DNA of 46,565 nt from Candidatus Zhuqueibacterota bacterium (GCA_016929295.1 JAFGJB010000170.1:1-46565), one strand, 5' to 3'. Positions 8,184 through 16,337 are shown, numbered from the stretch's first letter. Numbers and translations: made by a program. The notes: generated by a model from the sequence alone, not told the origin.

Positions 8184-8631
8184 AGTCAGGGATGTGCCGC
8201 AGATGGCCAGGCTCATCAACGCCTATGCGCAAAAAGGGCAGATGCTCGGCCGACCGATGATCGAACTGTACGAGTCCATCCGCACATTTGCTGTGGTCGA
8301 GCGCGATGATAAAATTGTCGGATGTGGCTCTCTGGCTGTGATATGGAACGACATTGCCGAGGTGCGCGCCGTTGCCGTTGACGCGGACTATCGCGGCCAG
8401 GGTATTGGTCGCGCCATTGTTGAGGCGTTGCTCGACGATGCCAAAGAGCTGGAAATTCCGCGGCTTTTCTGTCTGACCTATCAGCCCGGCTTTTTTAAAA
8501 AGCTGGGATTTAAGGATCTTGATAAACATGACCTGCCGCACAAGGTGTGGAAAGATTGCATTAACTGCCCCAAATTTCCCGACTGCGATGAAATCGCGCT
8601 CATTCTTCATTTTGATGCGGCGCACACCTAA
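8167..8631 (+). CDS. Short ArgA-type GNAT N-acetyltransferase (probable N-acetylglutamate synthase)
   Basis: The 154-residue GNAT protein has the acetyl-CoA loop 'VDADYRGQGIGRAIVEALL' and the special C-terminal cysteine-rich segment 'VWKDCINCPKFPDCDEIAL' typical of stand-alone short ArgA proteins (COG1246). These make N-acetylglutamate from glutamate and acetyl-CoA, the entry step of the pathway. ATG 8167 has a GGAGAG ribosome site (8157-8162) and overlaps the end of argD. Its presence beside argJ is notable: with a linear ArgA, ArgJ would only recycle acetyl groups. It is the last gene of the operon; a large inverted repeat follows at 8745. Confidence 0.87.
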   Translation: MVRRAKVRDVPQMARLINAYAQKGQMLGRPMIELYESIRTFAVVERDDKIVGCGSLAVIWNDIAEVRAVAVDADYRGQGIGRAIVEALLDDAKELEIPRLFCLTYQPGFFKKLGFKDLDKHDLPHKVWKDCINCPKFPDCDEIALILHFDAAHT

Positions 8632-8956
8632 AAAGATGTTCTATCAACCAGACATCCACAGGGCGATGGGGCGCAAGGGAGTCACTAGCTTTGAATGACC
8701 CCATCTCTGTAATACAAATCAGCGACATCTTAAGTTTTAAAGCTAACCGCAAAGGGCGCCGAGAATCACAGAGTAAAAGAAGCGAAATCGGGCAAGATCT
8801 CTGCGACTCTCGGCGCCCTTTGCGGTTTACATGTTTTTGGTTGCGGCGCAAGGCCGCGCGATGACCACATCGGTCAAGAGAGCGATCGGCGTGCTTTCTA
8901 AATAAATCTCGCGTCAGAGGTCCCAAGGCCGATTTTGCGCCCATCATTTTTTAAGA
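8632..8956. other. Convergent intergenic region, no gene seen
   Basis: The 325-nt gap lies between the arg operon (plus) and the DUF362 gene (minus). It holds the long inverted repeat listed separately at 8745-8827. No conserved frame was recognised on either strand, and a T-rich stretch at about 8946-8952 may help end transcription. Confidence 0.6.
8745..8827. repeat. Long inverted repeat (29-nt arms, two mismatches, 25-nt loop)
   Basis: The left arm 8745-8773 (AACCGCAAAGGGCGCCGAGA then ATCACAGAG) pairs with the right arm 8799-8827; only two positions differ. The first 20 bases are perfectly complementary. The word 'CGCAAAGGGCGCCGAGA' resembles the widespread intergenic 'CGCAAAG/GCAGAG' repeats of environmental genomes. 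It lies between convergent operons, so it may act as a two-way terminator or be a miniature mobile element. Confidence 0.85.
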
Positions 8957-10186
8957 TTAGCCATGTACGACGACGCGCGTATCGATCGATGCATCCACAA
9001 TCTCTATCTGGCTGACGTCGTAGATGCCCATGCCGGCTTCCTGGGCAATGCGCAAATAGTTGTCCGTGCCGGAAAAATTGCCGGGCAGGGAATCGCTGGC
9101 AAAACATCCCTCAAAATCGCCTGCCATGGGATCCCAGCCAATGACCTGCGTCGAGATGGAATCGACAGCGACCGGATCTTTGCCGATGATCAATTTGTCG
9201 TATCGTGCCGGTTTGAATCCGGTATTCCACGTCCCCTCGCCATTATCCGCCGTTTGAATGGCGTCATTGATGGCGAAATGAATGGGACGGATTCGACAGA
9301 TATCTAAAAAGTTGCGCACCAGGGTCGGCATGCCTCTTTCGTGCATGGATTGCCTTGATCCACCTTCGCTGCCCTCTTTGCCATCGTTGTAATTCGTATA
9401 AATGGACAGCGGGATGGAGCCCACCATGTTTTTTAACGAGTGGGTCACGCCGGCGCCATAATGCCTCTTCGCTTTGGGCAATGAGACAAAACAATCCAGC
9501 TCGTGTAAAGCGCCATTATGATAGTAGTGCGGCCAACGGCCGAGAGGATTTGGAACCTCGACCTTAACAAAATCCGCATGCGGCGCTTTTTTATTGAGAT
9601 TGACAAACTCGGCGCCGACCGCGTTAACGGCATCAGCATAGCCATAGCCTGAATAGGATTTTTGGTCATAGATCGCTTCCATGACAATCAGCCGTCCTGC
9701 GCCTGCATCTTTGAATAATTCCAGACAGACGCGCAAAATGGTGGGGTGCGTCCAAAAGAGCTCGGTCGCATCCAGGCCGTAATTTCTCGGACATTTATCC
9801 GCGCTGGCCGAGCCACCGGTCATGTTGAGTTTGATGCCGACCGTGTCGCCGGATTTGCAAATATCTCCCAGACCACCCAGCTTGTCAACTGCAGATTCAA
9901 TGTTCGCGCGCAAGGTCGCGTAATCATAGGTTGAAATGTTATTCGTCGCCACTTTTACGCTTGCGTTGCCGTTCGATTCTCCCGCTTTGCCGGATGGCGG
10001 TGCGGCTGGTTGCCGCGTGCTGGATTGAGATGTGTGAGCGAGCGGATTGCTGTTTTTGCTGCATGCGGCTGTGATGACGCCGGCTGTCGCCAGCCCGACT
10101 GCGGAGACAAAACGCCGTCTCGATATCTGTCTCTCCTCGCCCTCCTGCAATTGTCCTGCTCTGGGATTGTTATCTTCCTTCTTCAT
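8957..10186 (-). CDS. Tat-exported DUF362-domain lipoprotein
   Basis: The 409-residue protein begins with a twin-arginine signal (SRRRFVSAVGLATAGVITAAC, residues about 22-42) whose last residues form a lipobox (ITAAC), so it is probably a Tat-exported lipoprotein. The mature part is a DUF362 domain: 'GDTVGIKLNMTGG', 'HPTILRVCLELFKDAGAG', 'FVSLPKAKRHYGAGVTHSLK' and 'ARYDKLIIGKDPVAVDS'. The function of DUF362 proteins is not settled; some members are fused to ferredoxin domains, but no cysteine cluster is visible here. AAGGAAA lies before the start. Low-complexity residues 43-75 probably form a linker from the membrane. It stands alone on the minus strand, downstream of the sigma-factor operon terminator. 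Confidence 0.88.
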   Translation of the reverse strand: MKKEDNNPRAGQLQEGEERQISRRRFVSAVGLATAGVITAACSKNSNPLAHTSQSSTRQPAAPPSGKAGESNGNASVKVATNNISTYDYATLRANIESAVDKLGGLGDICKSGDTVGIKLNMTGGSASADKCPRNYGLDATELFWTHPTILRVCLELFKDAGAGRLIVMEAIYDQKSYSGYGYADAVNAVGAEFVNLNKKAPHADFVKVEVPNPLGRWPHYYHNGALHELDCFVSLPKAKRHYGAGVTHSLKNMVGSIPLSIYTNYNDGKEGSEGGSRQSMHERGMPTLVRNFLDICRIRPIHFAINDAIQTADNGEGTWNTGFKPARYDKLIIGKDPVAVDSISTQVIGWDPMAGDFEGCFASDSLPGNFSGTDNYLRIAQEAGMGIYDVSQIEIVDASIDTRVVVHG

Positions 10187-10305
10187 CTTGGTTTCCTTTT
10201 CACTGATTCTTCTGGTTATCTATTTTGACAAGGTAGTCATTTTTCCGGCTATTATCAAGGCAGTATCTTTATGAGATTGAACGGCGGAACGTCCATAAAG
10301 TTCGC

Positions 10306-10336
10306 AAAAAAAAGCCCGACGTCATGGGTCGGGCTT
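10306..10336 (-). terminator. Intrinsic terminator of the ECF sigma operon
   Basis: Read on the minus strand, AAGCCCGAC (10336-10328), a 7-nt loop and GTCGGGCTT (10320-10312) are followed by a run of eight T residues ending at 10306. It lies 31 nt after the stop of the 10368-10910 gene. Confidence 0.92.
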
Positions 10337-10367
10337 GCGGGGATGAGATGAGACGATGCTCAGGCTT

Positions 10368-10910
10368 TCACTCTTCTTCTTTTATTTCTAACCTTCGTTC
10401 GATTCTGGCCGGGGTTTCATCGCCGTGCCACATAAAGTCGAACGGCTCGTCATCCTTGAGCATGAGGATATCCTTTTGACCCTTTAGGCCGCGCGGGCGC
10501 CAGTTCTTTTTCTGCTCATCCGTTAAGAGATCGCGCTTTTTGAACTCGCTGGCGATGCGCTTTTTTTCAATGGAGGCTTGCATCGAATGAATGTCATCGA
10601 TGAGGGAATTGATTTTTTTCAGATCGGGATTCGCTTCCTCCAGCTCGATGTCCAATTCGAGCTTTTTGACGCCGAGCTCATTTTTAATACTCAATGTCTC
10701 TTTTTCGAATGCCAGATCCAGTTTTTTGAATTCTTTTTTCTGCTCATCGGTGAGATTCAATCTGCTATTCAACATGTCCTCAGCTTGGCGGATTTTGATG
10801 ATTTTTTTGTCACCTTGCACGCGAGTATCAACGTCCACGCTTTTTTGTGCGAGCAGCAGGGTGCTGAAAATAATTGTACAGACCATGAATGTGAAAGTCA
10901 CTTTTTTCAT
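10368..10910 (-). CDS. Spy/CpxP-like periplasmic protein
   Basis: The 180-residue protein has a signal peptide (residues 1-21, cleavage near LLLAQ) and a helical, highly charged mature part. Two copies of the LTxxQ motif of the Spy/CpxP family are visible (LTDEQKKEF about residue 54 and LTDEQKKNW about residue 128), about 75 residues apart as in that family. Spy-like proteins are periplasmic chaperones or stress sensors. It is the last gene of an operon with sigma factor, anti-sigma factor and another helical membrane-anchored protein, 13 nt from the latter, and is followed by an intrinsic terminator. Role in envelope or metal stress is inference. Confidence 0.78.
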   Translation of the reverse strand: MKKVTFTFMVCTIIFSTLLLAQKSVDVDTRVQGDKKIIKIRQAEDMLNSRLNLTDEQKKEFKKLDLAFEKETLSIKNELGVKKLELDIELEEANPDLKKINSLIDDIHSMQASIEKKRIASEFKKRDLLTDEQKKNWRPRGLKGQKDILMLKDDEPFDFMWHGDETPARIERRLEIKEEE

Positions 10911-10923
10911 AGCGTACCTCCTT

Positions 10924-11508
10924 CTACTGTTTTTCTTTTAGCTCAATGGTTTGGGTTTTGTCATTTGTTTCAATTTCCAAAATCTTTTCAGTCATCTCTT
11001 CTTCCTCATAGAGGATGCTTGTGCTGTCGCCTTTTTTGATTTTTATGATCTTTGTTGCTATCCGATGTGGTCGCAAATCCTGAATGAAAAATCGCCAATC
11101 CTCGGGCGGAAGAAGCGGTTTTATCGTCAAAAGATGATCGATGGTCAAACGCTCGGCCGCTATTTGTTTGGCGGTCAACGCGGCGATATTCATCTCCAAA
11201 GAGTCGCGATCGACTTGATTGCTCATCAAATGCGCAATAATTGCCTCGCGCTCCGCGTCGATGGATGCTCGTATGAGGACGAGCTGCTCGTGATAGTCTC
11301 TTCGTAATGAATCAATTTTTCCCTTTACATTGGCTGGTACATGAGGAGCACCGTGCAACATTATCTCGCGATTCAGCGGAGTTTTTCCGTGAAAGGCTTG
11401 ATCGCTCTGATGCTCGTTTGTTCGCCAAAAGTAGACGAGTGTGCCAACCACAGCAATATTGACCGCCACGGAGAACAAAAGTGCCAATAGTGTCCATCGT
11501 GCGTTCAT
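10924..11508 (-). CDS. Membrane-anchored periplasmic helical protein (heavy-metal sensor / Spy-like)
   Basis: The 194-residue protein has a single N-terminal membrane helix (residues 5-27, LLALLFSVAVNIAVVGTLVYF) followed by a helical periplasmic part with 'LRRDYHEQLVLIRASIDAER' and 'LTIDHLLTIKPLLPPEDWRFF'. This resembles the CnrX/ZraP-like 'heavy-metal resistance' group of periplasmic four-helix proteins. It lies between the anti-sigma factor (7 nt) and the Spy-like gene (13 nt). The order sigma, anti-sigma, helical sensor, Spy-like is that of a CnrYXH-type or envelope-stress module. No specific metal ligands are clear, so the inducing signal is unknown. Confidence 0.68.
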   Translation of the reverse strand: MNARWTLLALLFSVAVNIAVVGTLVYFWRTNEHQSDQAFHGKTPLNREIMLHGAPHVPANVKGKIDSLRRDYHEQLVLIRASIDAEREAIIAHLMSNQVDRDSLEMNIAALTAKQIAAERLTIDHLLTIKPLLPPEDWRFFIQDLRPHRIATKIIKIKKGDSTSILYEEEEMTEKILEIETNDKTQTIELKEKQ

Positions 11509-11515
11509 ATGATCC

Positions 11516-11971
11516 TCATTTTTGTATTGCGTTCATGCTCACATAGGTCGCCGTGATGGAACCGACGGGCAAAGGCTCAAAAAAGGTGCTATCGACGAGA
11601 GAGGTGTGTGTTTGCGGTTCAACGATCGGCGTACGTTTGAACGTATTGTGCAGCTGTATGCCAAGCAGCACGCCCAATACCAGTCCCGCGAAAACGATCG
11701 AGGGTGCGAGCACCTTTTGCAGTAATGACCAGACTGGCAAAGGCTGATCGCTCTTTGCGCTGATGGCGGCTTTAATTCGAGTGAGCGTAAAAGCATCCGC
11801 CTGCAACCGCAGATCATCTTGCAGCAAATCTTCGAGCTGTTCAAGTTGGTGCAGTACAGTCGAGCAGTTCTGACAAGACTGCAAATGATCTCGCACCTGT
11901 TCTTGTCGTCGGGAGTCCAACTGCTCGTCTATGTAAGGTGATAATTTCTTTCTTATCTGCCTGCAATTCAT
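11516..11971 (-). CDS. Anti-sigma factor with zf-HC2 domain
   Basis: The 151-residue protein begins with a zinc-finger anti-sigma domain: Cys3, then H-x3-C-x2-C at HLQSCQNC (residues about 29-36). One membrane helix follows (about residues 88-107, APSIVFAGLVLGVLLGIQL), then a short extracytoplasmic tail. zf-HC2 proteins hold an ECF sigma factor inactive at the membrane until stress releases it. It starts 20 nt after the sigma gene stop, in the same operon, so the partner is almost certainly that sigma factor. Confidence 0.9.
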   Translation of the reverse strand: MNCRQIRKKLSPYIDEQLDSRRQEQVRDHLQSCQNCSTVLHQLEQLEDLLQDDLRLQADAFTLTRIKAAISAKSDQPLPVWSLLQKVLAPSIVFAGLVLGVLLGIQLHNTFKRTPIVEPQTHTSLVDSTFFEPLPVGSITATYVSMNAIQK

Positions 11972-11991
11972 GGTTGTCCCTCATTGTGGCA

Positions 11992-12549
11992 TTATGACGA
12001 AATATACTCAGTCATAGACGATTTTAATATCTTTGCCAGCTTTTGCCGTGCGCGAAACAGGCGTGACTCGACAGAGCTCACGCTGATGTTCATGATATCT
12101 GCGATCTCTTTATAAGACAGACCTTCAAAACGATGCAAAACGACAATGGTTTTTTGACTCTCTCCCAGCTGATTCAAAGCCTCGCGCACGAGATGCGCCC
12201 TTTCTTCTTTTTCCAGAGCCGAATGAGGATTTTTTGCGTCAGCTATAAGAGCAATCTCTGCCGTAAAAGATCGGATCCTGGATCGCCGTTTTCGCGACCG
12301 TGCGACATTCAGCGCATGATTGGCGGCAATTCGATACAGCCAGGTTGAAAAAGATGCCTGTGGCTTAAAGCTCGCCAGCGCATGATAGACTTTGATGAAT
12401 ATGTCCTGCGCCGCATCGCGAGCTTCCTCCTCGTTGCCGATGAGGCGAAAACAGGTGTTGAGTACCCTGTCCTGATAACGAAGGACCAATTCATCAAAGA
12501 CGTGCAACTGACCATGTCGAAATTGCTCTACAAGCTGCTCGTCGTCCAT
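11992..12549 (-). CDS. ECF-type RNA polymerase sigma factor (RpoE-like)
   Basis: The 185-residue protein has sigma region 2 (residues about 10-80, 'FDELVLRYQDRVLNTCFRL', 'EARDAAQDIFIKVYHAL', 'FSTWLYRIAANHALN') and region 4 (residues about 125-180, 'LVVLH'-type segment, 'GLSYKEIADIMNISVSSVES', 'RLFRARQKL'). It lacks region 3, as in ECF sigma factors. GGAAGGTG precedes ATG 12549. It heads an operon with its zf-HC2 anti-sigma factor and two Spy-like periplasmic proteins, which are the probable sensor or effector parts. Autoregulation is usual in this class; I did not find a convincing ECF -35 GGAAC element upstream. Confidence 0.95.
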   Translation of the reverse strand: MDDEQLVEQFRHGQLHVFDELVLRYQDRVLNTCFRLIGNEEEARDAAQDIFIKVYHALASFKPQASFSTWLYRIAANHALNVARSRKRRSRIRSFTAEIALIADAKNPHSALEKEERAHLVREALNQLGESQKTIVVLHRFEGLSYKEIADIMNISVSSVESRLFRARQKLAKILKSSMTEYISS

Positions 12550-12826
12550 TCACCTTCCGCTGTCTGATCTGATCTTTAAACACTTTTATGCGTAAAAACT
12601 TGCGGCCTAAAAAATGTAGCGATTCAAGACACTATAAGCAAACTGACACTTTATAATACGAAAAATCAACTGGAAAAGTTTTTCTCTGAATGCCGGCTGT
12701 TTTAATGTTTATAATTCTATAAAAAACAATAGTCATTTGCAGCAGGATAAATGAGGGAACCGTCAAAACTGGCATTCGATTTGTTATGTCATTCATCGAA
12801 ACAGCTGAATGCGAGGATGATGCAGA

Positions 12827-13234
12827 ATGATGAATTTAAGAGATATAAAGAGCAACATGCGACTGGCATTCGTCGTCCACATATTATCGTGCACTCTTTT
12901 GGTGGCACAACCAGCCAGGAGTCTCGATTTTGTGCCGGTGGATAACGATTCTGACATCATCGCTCTCATTCAAGATCATGCAAATGATCCTTTTAGCAAA
13001 GAGGTGAGGATACAGTTCCAGGTCGGCGGTACTGTGCACGTAATCGTTAAAATCACAACGCTGCAGGGAGAGGTCGTTCGGCAATTGATGTCCAGCGTCT
13101 TGAGTGCCGGTTTACATACCATCACGTGGGATGGCAGGTGCGATGATGGGCAGCCGGCAGCGAGCGGCGTCTTTATGTATGAAATTCAAACTGAGCGGAT
13201 AACTCGTTCAGCGACTTGCGCGCTGTTATATTAG
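12827..13234 (+). CDS. Small secreted protein consisting of one FlgD-like Ig domain
   Basis: The 135-residue protein has a signal peptide (about residues 10-32, ending near VAQPARS) and then one domain of about 90 residues. The segment 'VIVKITTLQGEVVRQLMSS', 'LSAGLHTITWDGRCDDGQPA' and 'ASGVFMYEIQTE' matches the FlgD-like Ig module found at the C-termini of the sorting-domain proteins in this window. Here it stands alone, without cargo and without the 'YPNPFN' lead sequence. ATG 12827 follows GAGGATG. Divergent from the ECF sigma operon. It could be a relic or an accessory of the secretion or flagellar-hook-like machinery; function unknown. Confidence 0.72.
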   Translation: MMNLRDIKSNMRLAFVVHILSCTLLVAQPARSLDFVPVDNDSDIIALIQDHANDPFSKEVRIQFQVGGTVHVIVKITTLQGEVVRQLMSSVLSAGLHTITWDGRCDDGQPAASGVFMYEIQTERITRSATCALLY

Positions 13235-13282
13235 ATTGTGTTGACTCTCTCATTTTTTATATTACATGCTCCCTCCACAAAT

Positions 13283-13324
13283 GAAAGAGCAAGGATGCTG
13301 TCGGCGTCTTTGCTCTTTCTATTT
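13283..13324 (+). terminator. Probable terminator after the FlgD-domain gene
   Basis: GAAAGAGCAA (13283-13292) and TTGCTCTTTC (13310-13319) form a 10-bp stem with a 17-nt loop, followed by TATTTTTG. Confidence 0.65.
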
Positions 13325-13546
13325 TTGGGCAGGATGACGACAGTGTAACGACCATAGCGGAGCAATTCATTTATATTCTTGTTTGTGTCGAAATGAGGTG
13401 TGAGAAAAAATGCCCTCTGAAGAGTTGCGAAAATTACCGGAGAAAAACAACAGGTTCGCAACTGAGACTCTGCACAGTCAGCCGATTGAGGTTTTTTTTG
13501 AAAAATTTATTTTTATTCATATTCATCCGTGCGCGAATCCATGTCA

Positions 13547-13575
13547 TTGTCAGTAGTTAATAATGCATTTTAAAT
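13547..13575 (+). promoter_or_regulatory. Sigma-70-like promoter for spoVG
   Basis: TTGTCA (13547-13552), a 17-nt spacer and TTAAAT (13570-13575) lie 38 nt before the spoVG start. The -35 is good, the -10 is weak. Confidence 0.45.
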
Positions 13576-13613
13576 GAGAGAGATGTTGAACAAATTCTAA
13601 ATTATGGATTAGA

Positions 13614-13937
13614 ATGATGAGGATAACCGAGATTAATATCAAGCTGAGAGAGGAGCCTAAACTAAAAGCGTTTGTTAATGTCACATTCGAAAATGTTTTT
13701 TCAGTTAAAGGGCTCAAAATCATTAGCAGTAAAAAAGGACTGCTCTTGTGCATGCCTTCACGGAAGGTGGAAGACGGCACTCAACGTGATATTGCACATC
13801 CTATCAGCAAAGATTTTCGCACGCAACTGGAGACAGAAGTGCTCAACGAGTATGAGCGCGTGCTAAAACGGCGGGAGAATGAACCCACGAATGGCGGCGC
13901 CAAAATGGAGGGACACGTCATCTTTGCTGAGGGTTGA
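13614..13937 (+). CDS. spoVG: SpoVG family nucleic-acid-binding regulator
   Basis: The 107-residue protein matches SpoVG along its length: 'MRITEINIKL' at the start, then 'LKAFVNVTFENVFSVKGLKI', 'GLLLCMPSRK' and 'RDIAHPISKDFRTQLE'. SpoVG is a small dimeric DNA- and RNA-binding protein, named for a sporulation role in Bacillus but present in many non-sporing phyla, where it affects gene expression post-transcriptionally. Two start codons are adjacent (13614, 13617); the family start favours the second. It is a single-gene unit with its own promoter-like element upstream and a strong terminator 23 nt after the stop. Confidence 0.95.
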   Translation: MMRITEINIKLREEPKLKAFVNVTFENVFSVKGLKIISSKKGLLLCMPSRKVEDGTQRDIAHPISKDFRTQLETEVLNEYERVLKRRENEPTNGGAKMEGHVIFAEG

Positions 13938-13960
13938 CAAAGAGGAAAAGCAGATTTTAA

Positions 13961-13992
13961 AGGCCAAATTCGTTTGGCCTTTTTTTATTTTG
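13961..13992 (+). terminator. Strong intrinsic terminator of spoVG with TTCG tetraloop
   Basis: AGGCCAAA (13961-13968), loop TTCG, TTTGGCCT (13973-13980), followed by a T-rich tract. Confidence 0.95.
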
Positions 13993-14088
13993 GGGCGAGA
14001 TATTGACATTTAATGCCTGGATTTGTATAATTTCAGGTTGCATCTTCCGTTCACGAGCCAGTGCAGTTGACTGAAGGGACTAGTCATC

Positions 14089-16329
14089 ATGTTCAATCTT
14101 TGCTCTGCACGCGCGCAAATCAAATTGCACGCCGCCAGCCTGGGTGCTGCCTCCACGGGTGTTCAAATTGTTTTATTGAGACAATTCATGACTATCCTCT
14201 ACGGCAACGAGCTCGTCATCGGTGTTGTCCTGGCACTCTGGTTGCTGTGGATGGGAGTCGGCAGTTTTCTCGGGCATGCCTGGTGGAAAAGGCGCGATCC
14301 CGGACAGTCGATATTTCCGATTTTACTCATTTTCAATCTCATCGTCGCCATTTTTGTCTATGGCGCCAGCAAGTATGTTCGTCATTTTATGCAGGTGCCA
14401 TATGGGGAGCACCTCTCTTTTGCCGATCTGTTCGTTTTTGCCGGTTCGGTTCTGTGCGCACCGGCGATGCTGTTCGGATTTTTGTACTCTCTTCTTGCCC
14501 GCTTGTCTCGGACGCTTGATTCGAAGAAAGAGACGGCCGCTTTTATCTATGGCTACGAGGCGATCGGCACATTCATAGTTGGCATCGCACTGACATTTTT
14601 GCTAATGAAATATTCAAATTTGTTCTGTCTTTTCGCCCTTGTTTTCCTTCAACTTGTGCTGTTCTGTCGAAAGGACAGGATTCTGGCACTGCTGGCGCCT
14701 TTGATCGTCTTTGCTCTCCTGATGATACCACCGACACCGCGTAAATTTGAGGGGTATTTGCTGCGTAAGTACTGGGAAAGTGTTGATGAGACCATCGTGC
14801 TGAGAGATTGGCAGTTTTCCAGGTTTGGTCAATCCTCTATACTGGAATGGGGTGGGGAAAAATTTCTCTATCATAACGGCACCAAAGTAGCGGCTTTGCA
14901 AAACAATATCGATAATCAGATCTGTGCTGCGACTATACTGTCGCAGCATCCGCATCCACAGCGAATTCTCCTGATTGAAGGAAATGCCGGCGGTCTCGCA
15001 CTGCAATGCGCCAAGTTTGTCCATGTCGATGTCATGGAAATGGATGGCGCCATGTTTCATTTTGCCCGGCGGCATATGGACTCTTGCTCGGGAGAGTGGA
15101 ACAGGGAAAATATCCATATCGAGGTGACCGATGCCCGCCGAGCGCTTCGCCACATCGATGCCTTTTGGGACATGATCATCCTCAATGTTGGCGCGCCGGC
15201 GACCGCTTTGTCCAATCGCTATTATACTCAACATTTTTTTGCGCTGGTCAAAGAGCGACTTGCTGCAGACGGCATTTTTACGATTTGTCATTTCCCCTCC
15301 GCCGAGAATTATCTGGGTGAAGAGCTTTTATCTCTCAATAAAATTCTCCTGAATACGTTGCAAAGCGAGTTTGCCGATGTATTGGCGTTGCCGGGCGACG
15401 ATGCCATATTTTTCGCCGCTGATTCTCCATCGCTGCTGGTGAGCACTGCCGAGGAGCTGGAGGACAGATATCGCGCCTTTCATTTGTCCCAGCAGCATTT
15501 TATCCCGCAGATGTTTCATTATATCTATTCCCAGCAAAGGATAGACGATTTTGCCGCACAACTGAACTCGGCTGCGGAAACTCGCATCAACAGTGATTAC
15601 AGTCCGATATCCTATATGTTTGATTTTCTCATCTGGCATAAAATTATTCGCGGCGACAGCGCAATGATGCGTCTTTTTTCCACCAATGGCATTCGCTTGA
15701 TATTTCTTGGGTGCATCTTGTGCGTGATCCTGTCACTGCTCGCATCAGCACATGGCAGCCGGGCTGCTGCTCGAATTCGCACGACGGCCTTCATTGTCGG
15801 CTTCATGGGAATGGCCTTGAGCATGGTGCTGGTCTTGGCTTTTCAAACGTTTTTTGGTTATATCTATGCGTGGATAAGCTTTGCCACAGCGACTTACATG
15901 GCGGGTATGGGAGCGGCAACGTTGATCGTCAACAACAGGATCGCTCATTTGGATGCCGCAAGAGTTTTGGGGCGAATTTTAGGGATTGCGATCATTCTGC
16001 AGCTGGCGCTGACGCCAATTTTGACTTTCATGAACTCCCCGGTGCTCTATATTTTGCTTTTTATGTCAGCCGGCGCTCTCGTCGGGGCCGCCTATCCCCT
16101 CATATGTCGCCTCTATTTTCACGCGACGTCTCAACCTGAATTGGGCAGTATATACGCTGCCGATGTTCTGGGAGGCGCTGTTGGTGCACTTTTCATCACC
16201 AGCATCCTCATTCCACTGAGCGGATTTTTTTTCACTTTATTGTTTTCGGCGCTGCTCTGTTTGTCGGCGTGGATTTACATTAAAAAGCGTCAGCGAACGG
16301 TTGCGATGAGCGAACGCGGAGGGACATGA
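14089..16329 (+). CDS. Membrane protein with spermidine-synthase-like methyltransferase-fold domain
   Basis: The 746-residue protein has three parts: an N-terminal membrane domain of about seven helices (residues 12-215), a soluble SpeE-like Rossmann domain (about 240-470), and a C-terminal membrane domain (about 530-735). The nucleotide-binding loop LLIEGNAGGLALQ and the acidic 'DVMEMDG' are present. The usual catalytic stretch D-S-S-D-P of spermidine synthase is replaced by 'LNVGAPATALSNRYYTQHFF', a pattern of the fused MFS/spermidine-synthase-like family. True aminopropyl transfer is therefore doubtful. The role of this family is not established. It is monocistronic, between the spoVG terminator and a convergent gene. 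Confidence 0.83.
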   Translation: MFNLCSARAQIKLHAASLGAASTGVQIVLLRQFMTILYGNELVIGVVLALWLLWMGVGSFLGHAWWKRRDPGQSIFPILLIFNLIVAIFVYGASKYVRHFMQVPYGEHLSFADLFVFAGSVLCAPAMLFGFLYSLLARLSRTLDSKKETAAFIYGYEAIGTFIVGIALTFLLMKYSNLFCLFALVFLQLVLFCRKDRILALLAPLIVFALLMIPPTPRKFEGYLLRKYWESVDETIVLRDWQFSRFGQSSILEWGGEKFLYHNGTKVAALQNNIDNQICAATILSQHPHPQRILLIEGNAGGLALQCAKFVHVDVMEMDGAMFHFARRHMDSCSGEWNRENIHIEVTDARRALRHIDAFWDMIILNVGAPATALSNRYYTQHFFALVKERLAADGIFTICHFPSAENYLGEELLSLNKILLNTLQSEFADVLALPGDDAIFFAADSPSLLVSTAEELEDRYRAFHLSQQHFIPQMFHYIYSQQRIDDFAAQLNSAAETRINSDYSPISYMFDFLIWHKIIRGDSAMMRLFSTNGIRLIFLGCILCVILSLLASAHGSRAAARIRTTAFIVGFMGMALSMVLVLAFQTFFGYIYAWISFATATYMAGMGAATLIVNNRIAHLDAARVLGRILGIAIILQLALTPILTFMNSPVLYILLFMSAGALVGAAYPLICRLYFHATSQPELGSIYAADVLGGAVGALFITSILIPLSGFFFTLLFSALLCLSAWIYIKKRQRTVAMSERGGT

Positions 16330-16337
16330 CGCCTGAG

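Larger units (their letters stand above)
13235..13613. other. Intergenic region before spoVG
   Basis: The 379-nt AT-rich gap holds a terminator-like hairpin near its left end (13283-13319) and a promoter-like pair near its right end (13547-13575). A minus-strand frame at 13231-13461 has no recognisable domain and no ribosome site and is not called. Confidence 0.55.

Noticed and set aside
8745-8827. CRISPR-like repeat
   Set aside because: Only two copies, inverted relative to each other, with no spacer array.
13231-13461. Minus-strand frame between the FlgD-domain gene and spoVG
   Set aside because: No ribosome site, no recognisable domain; overlaps a terminator hairpin.
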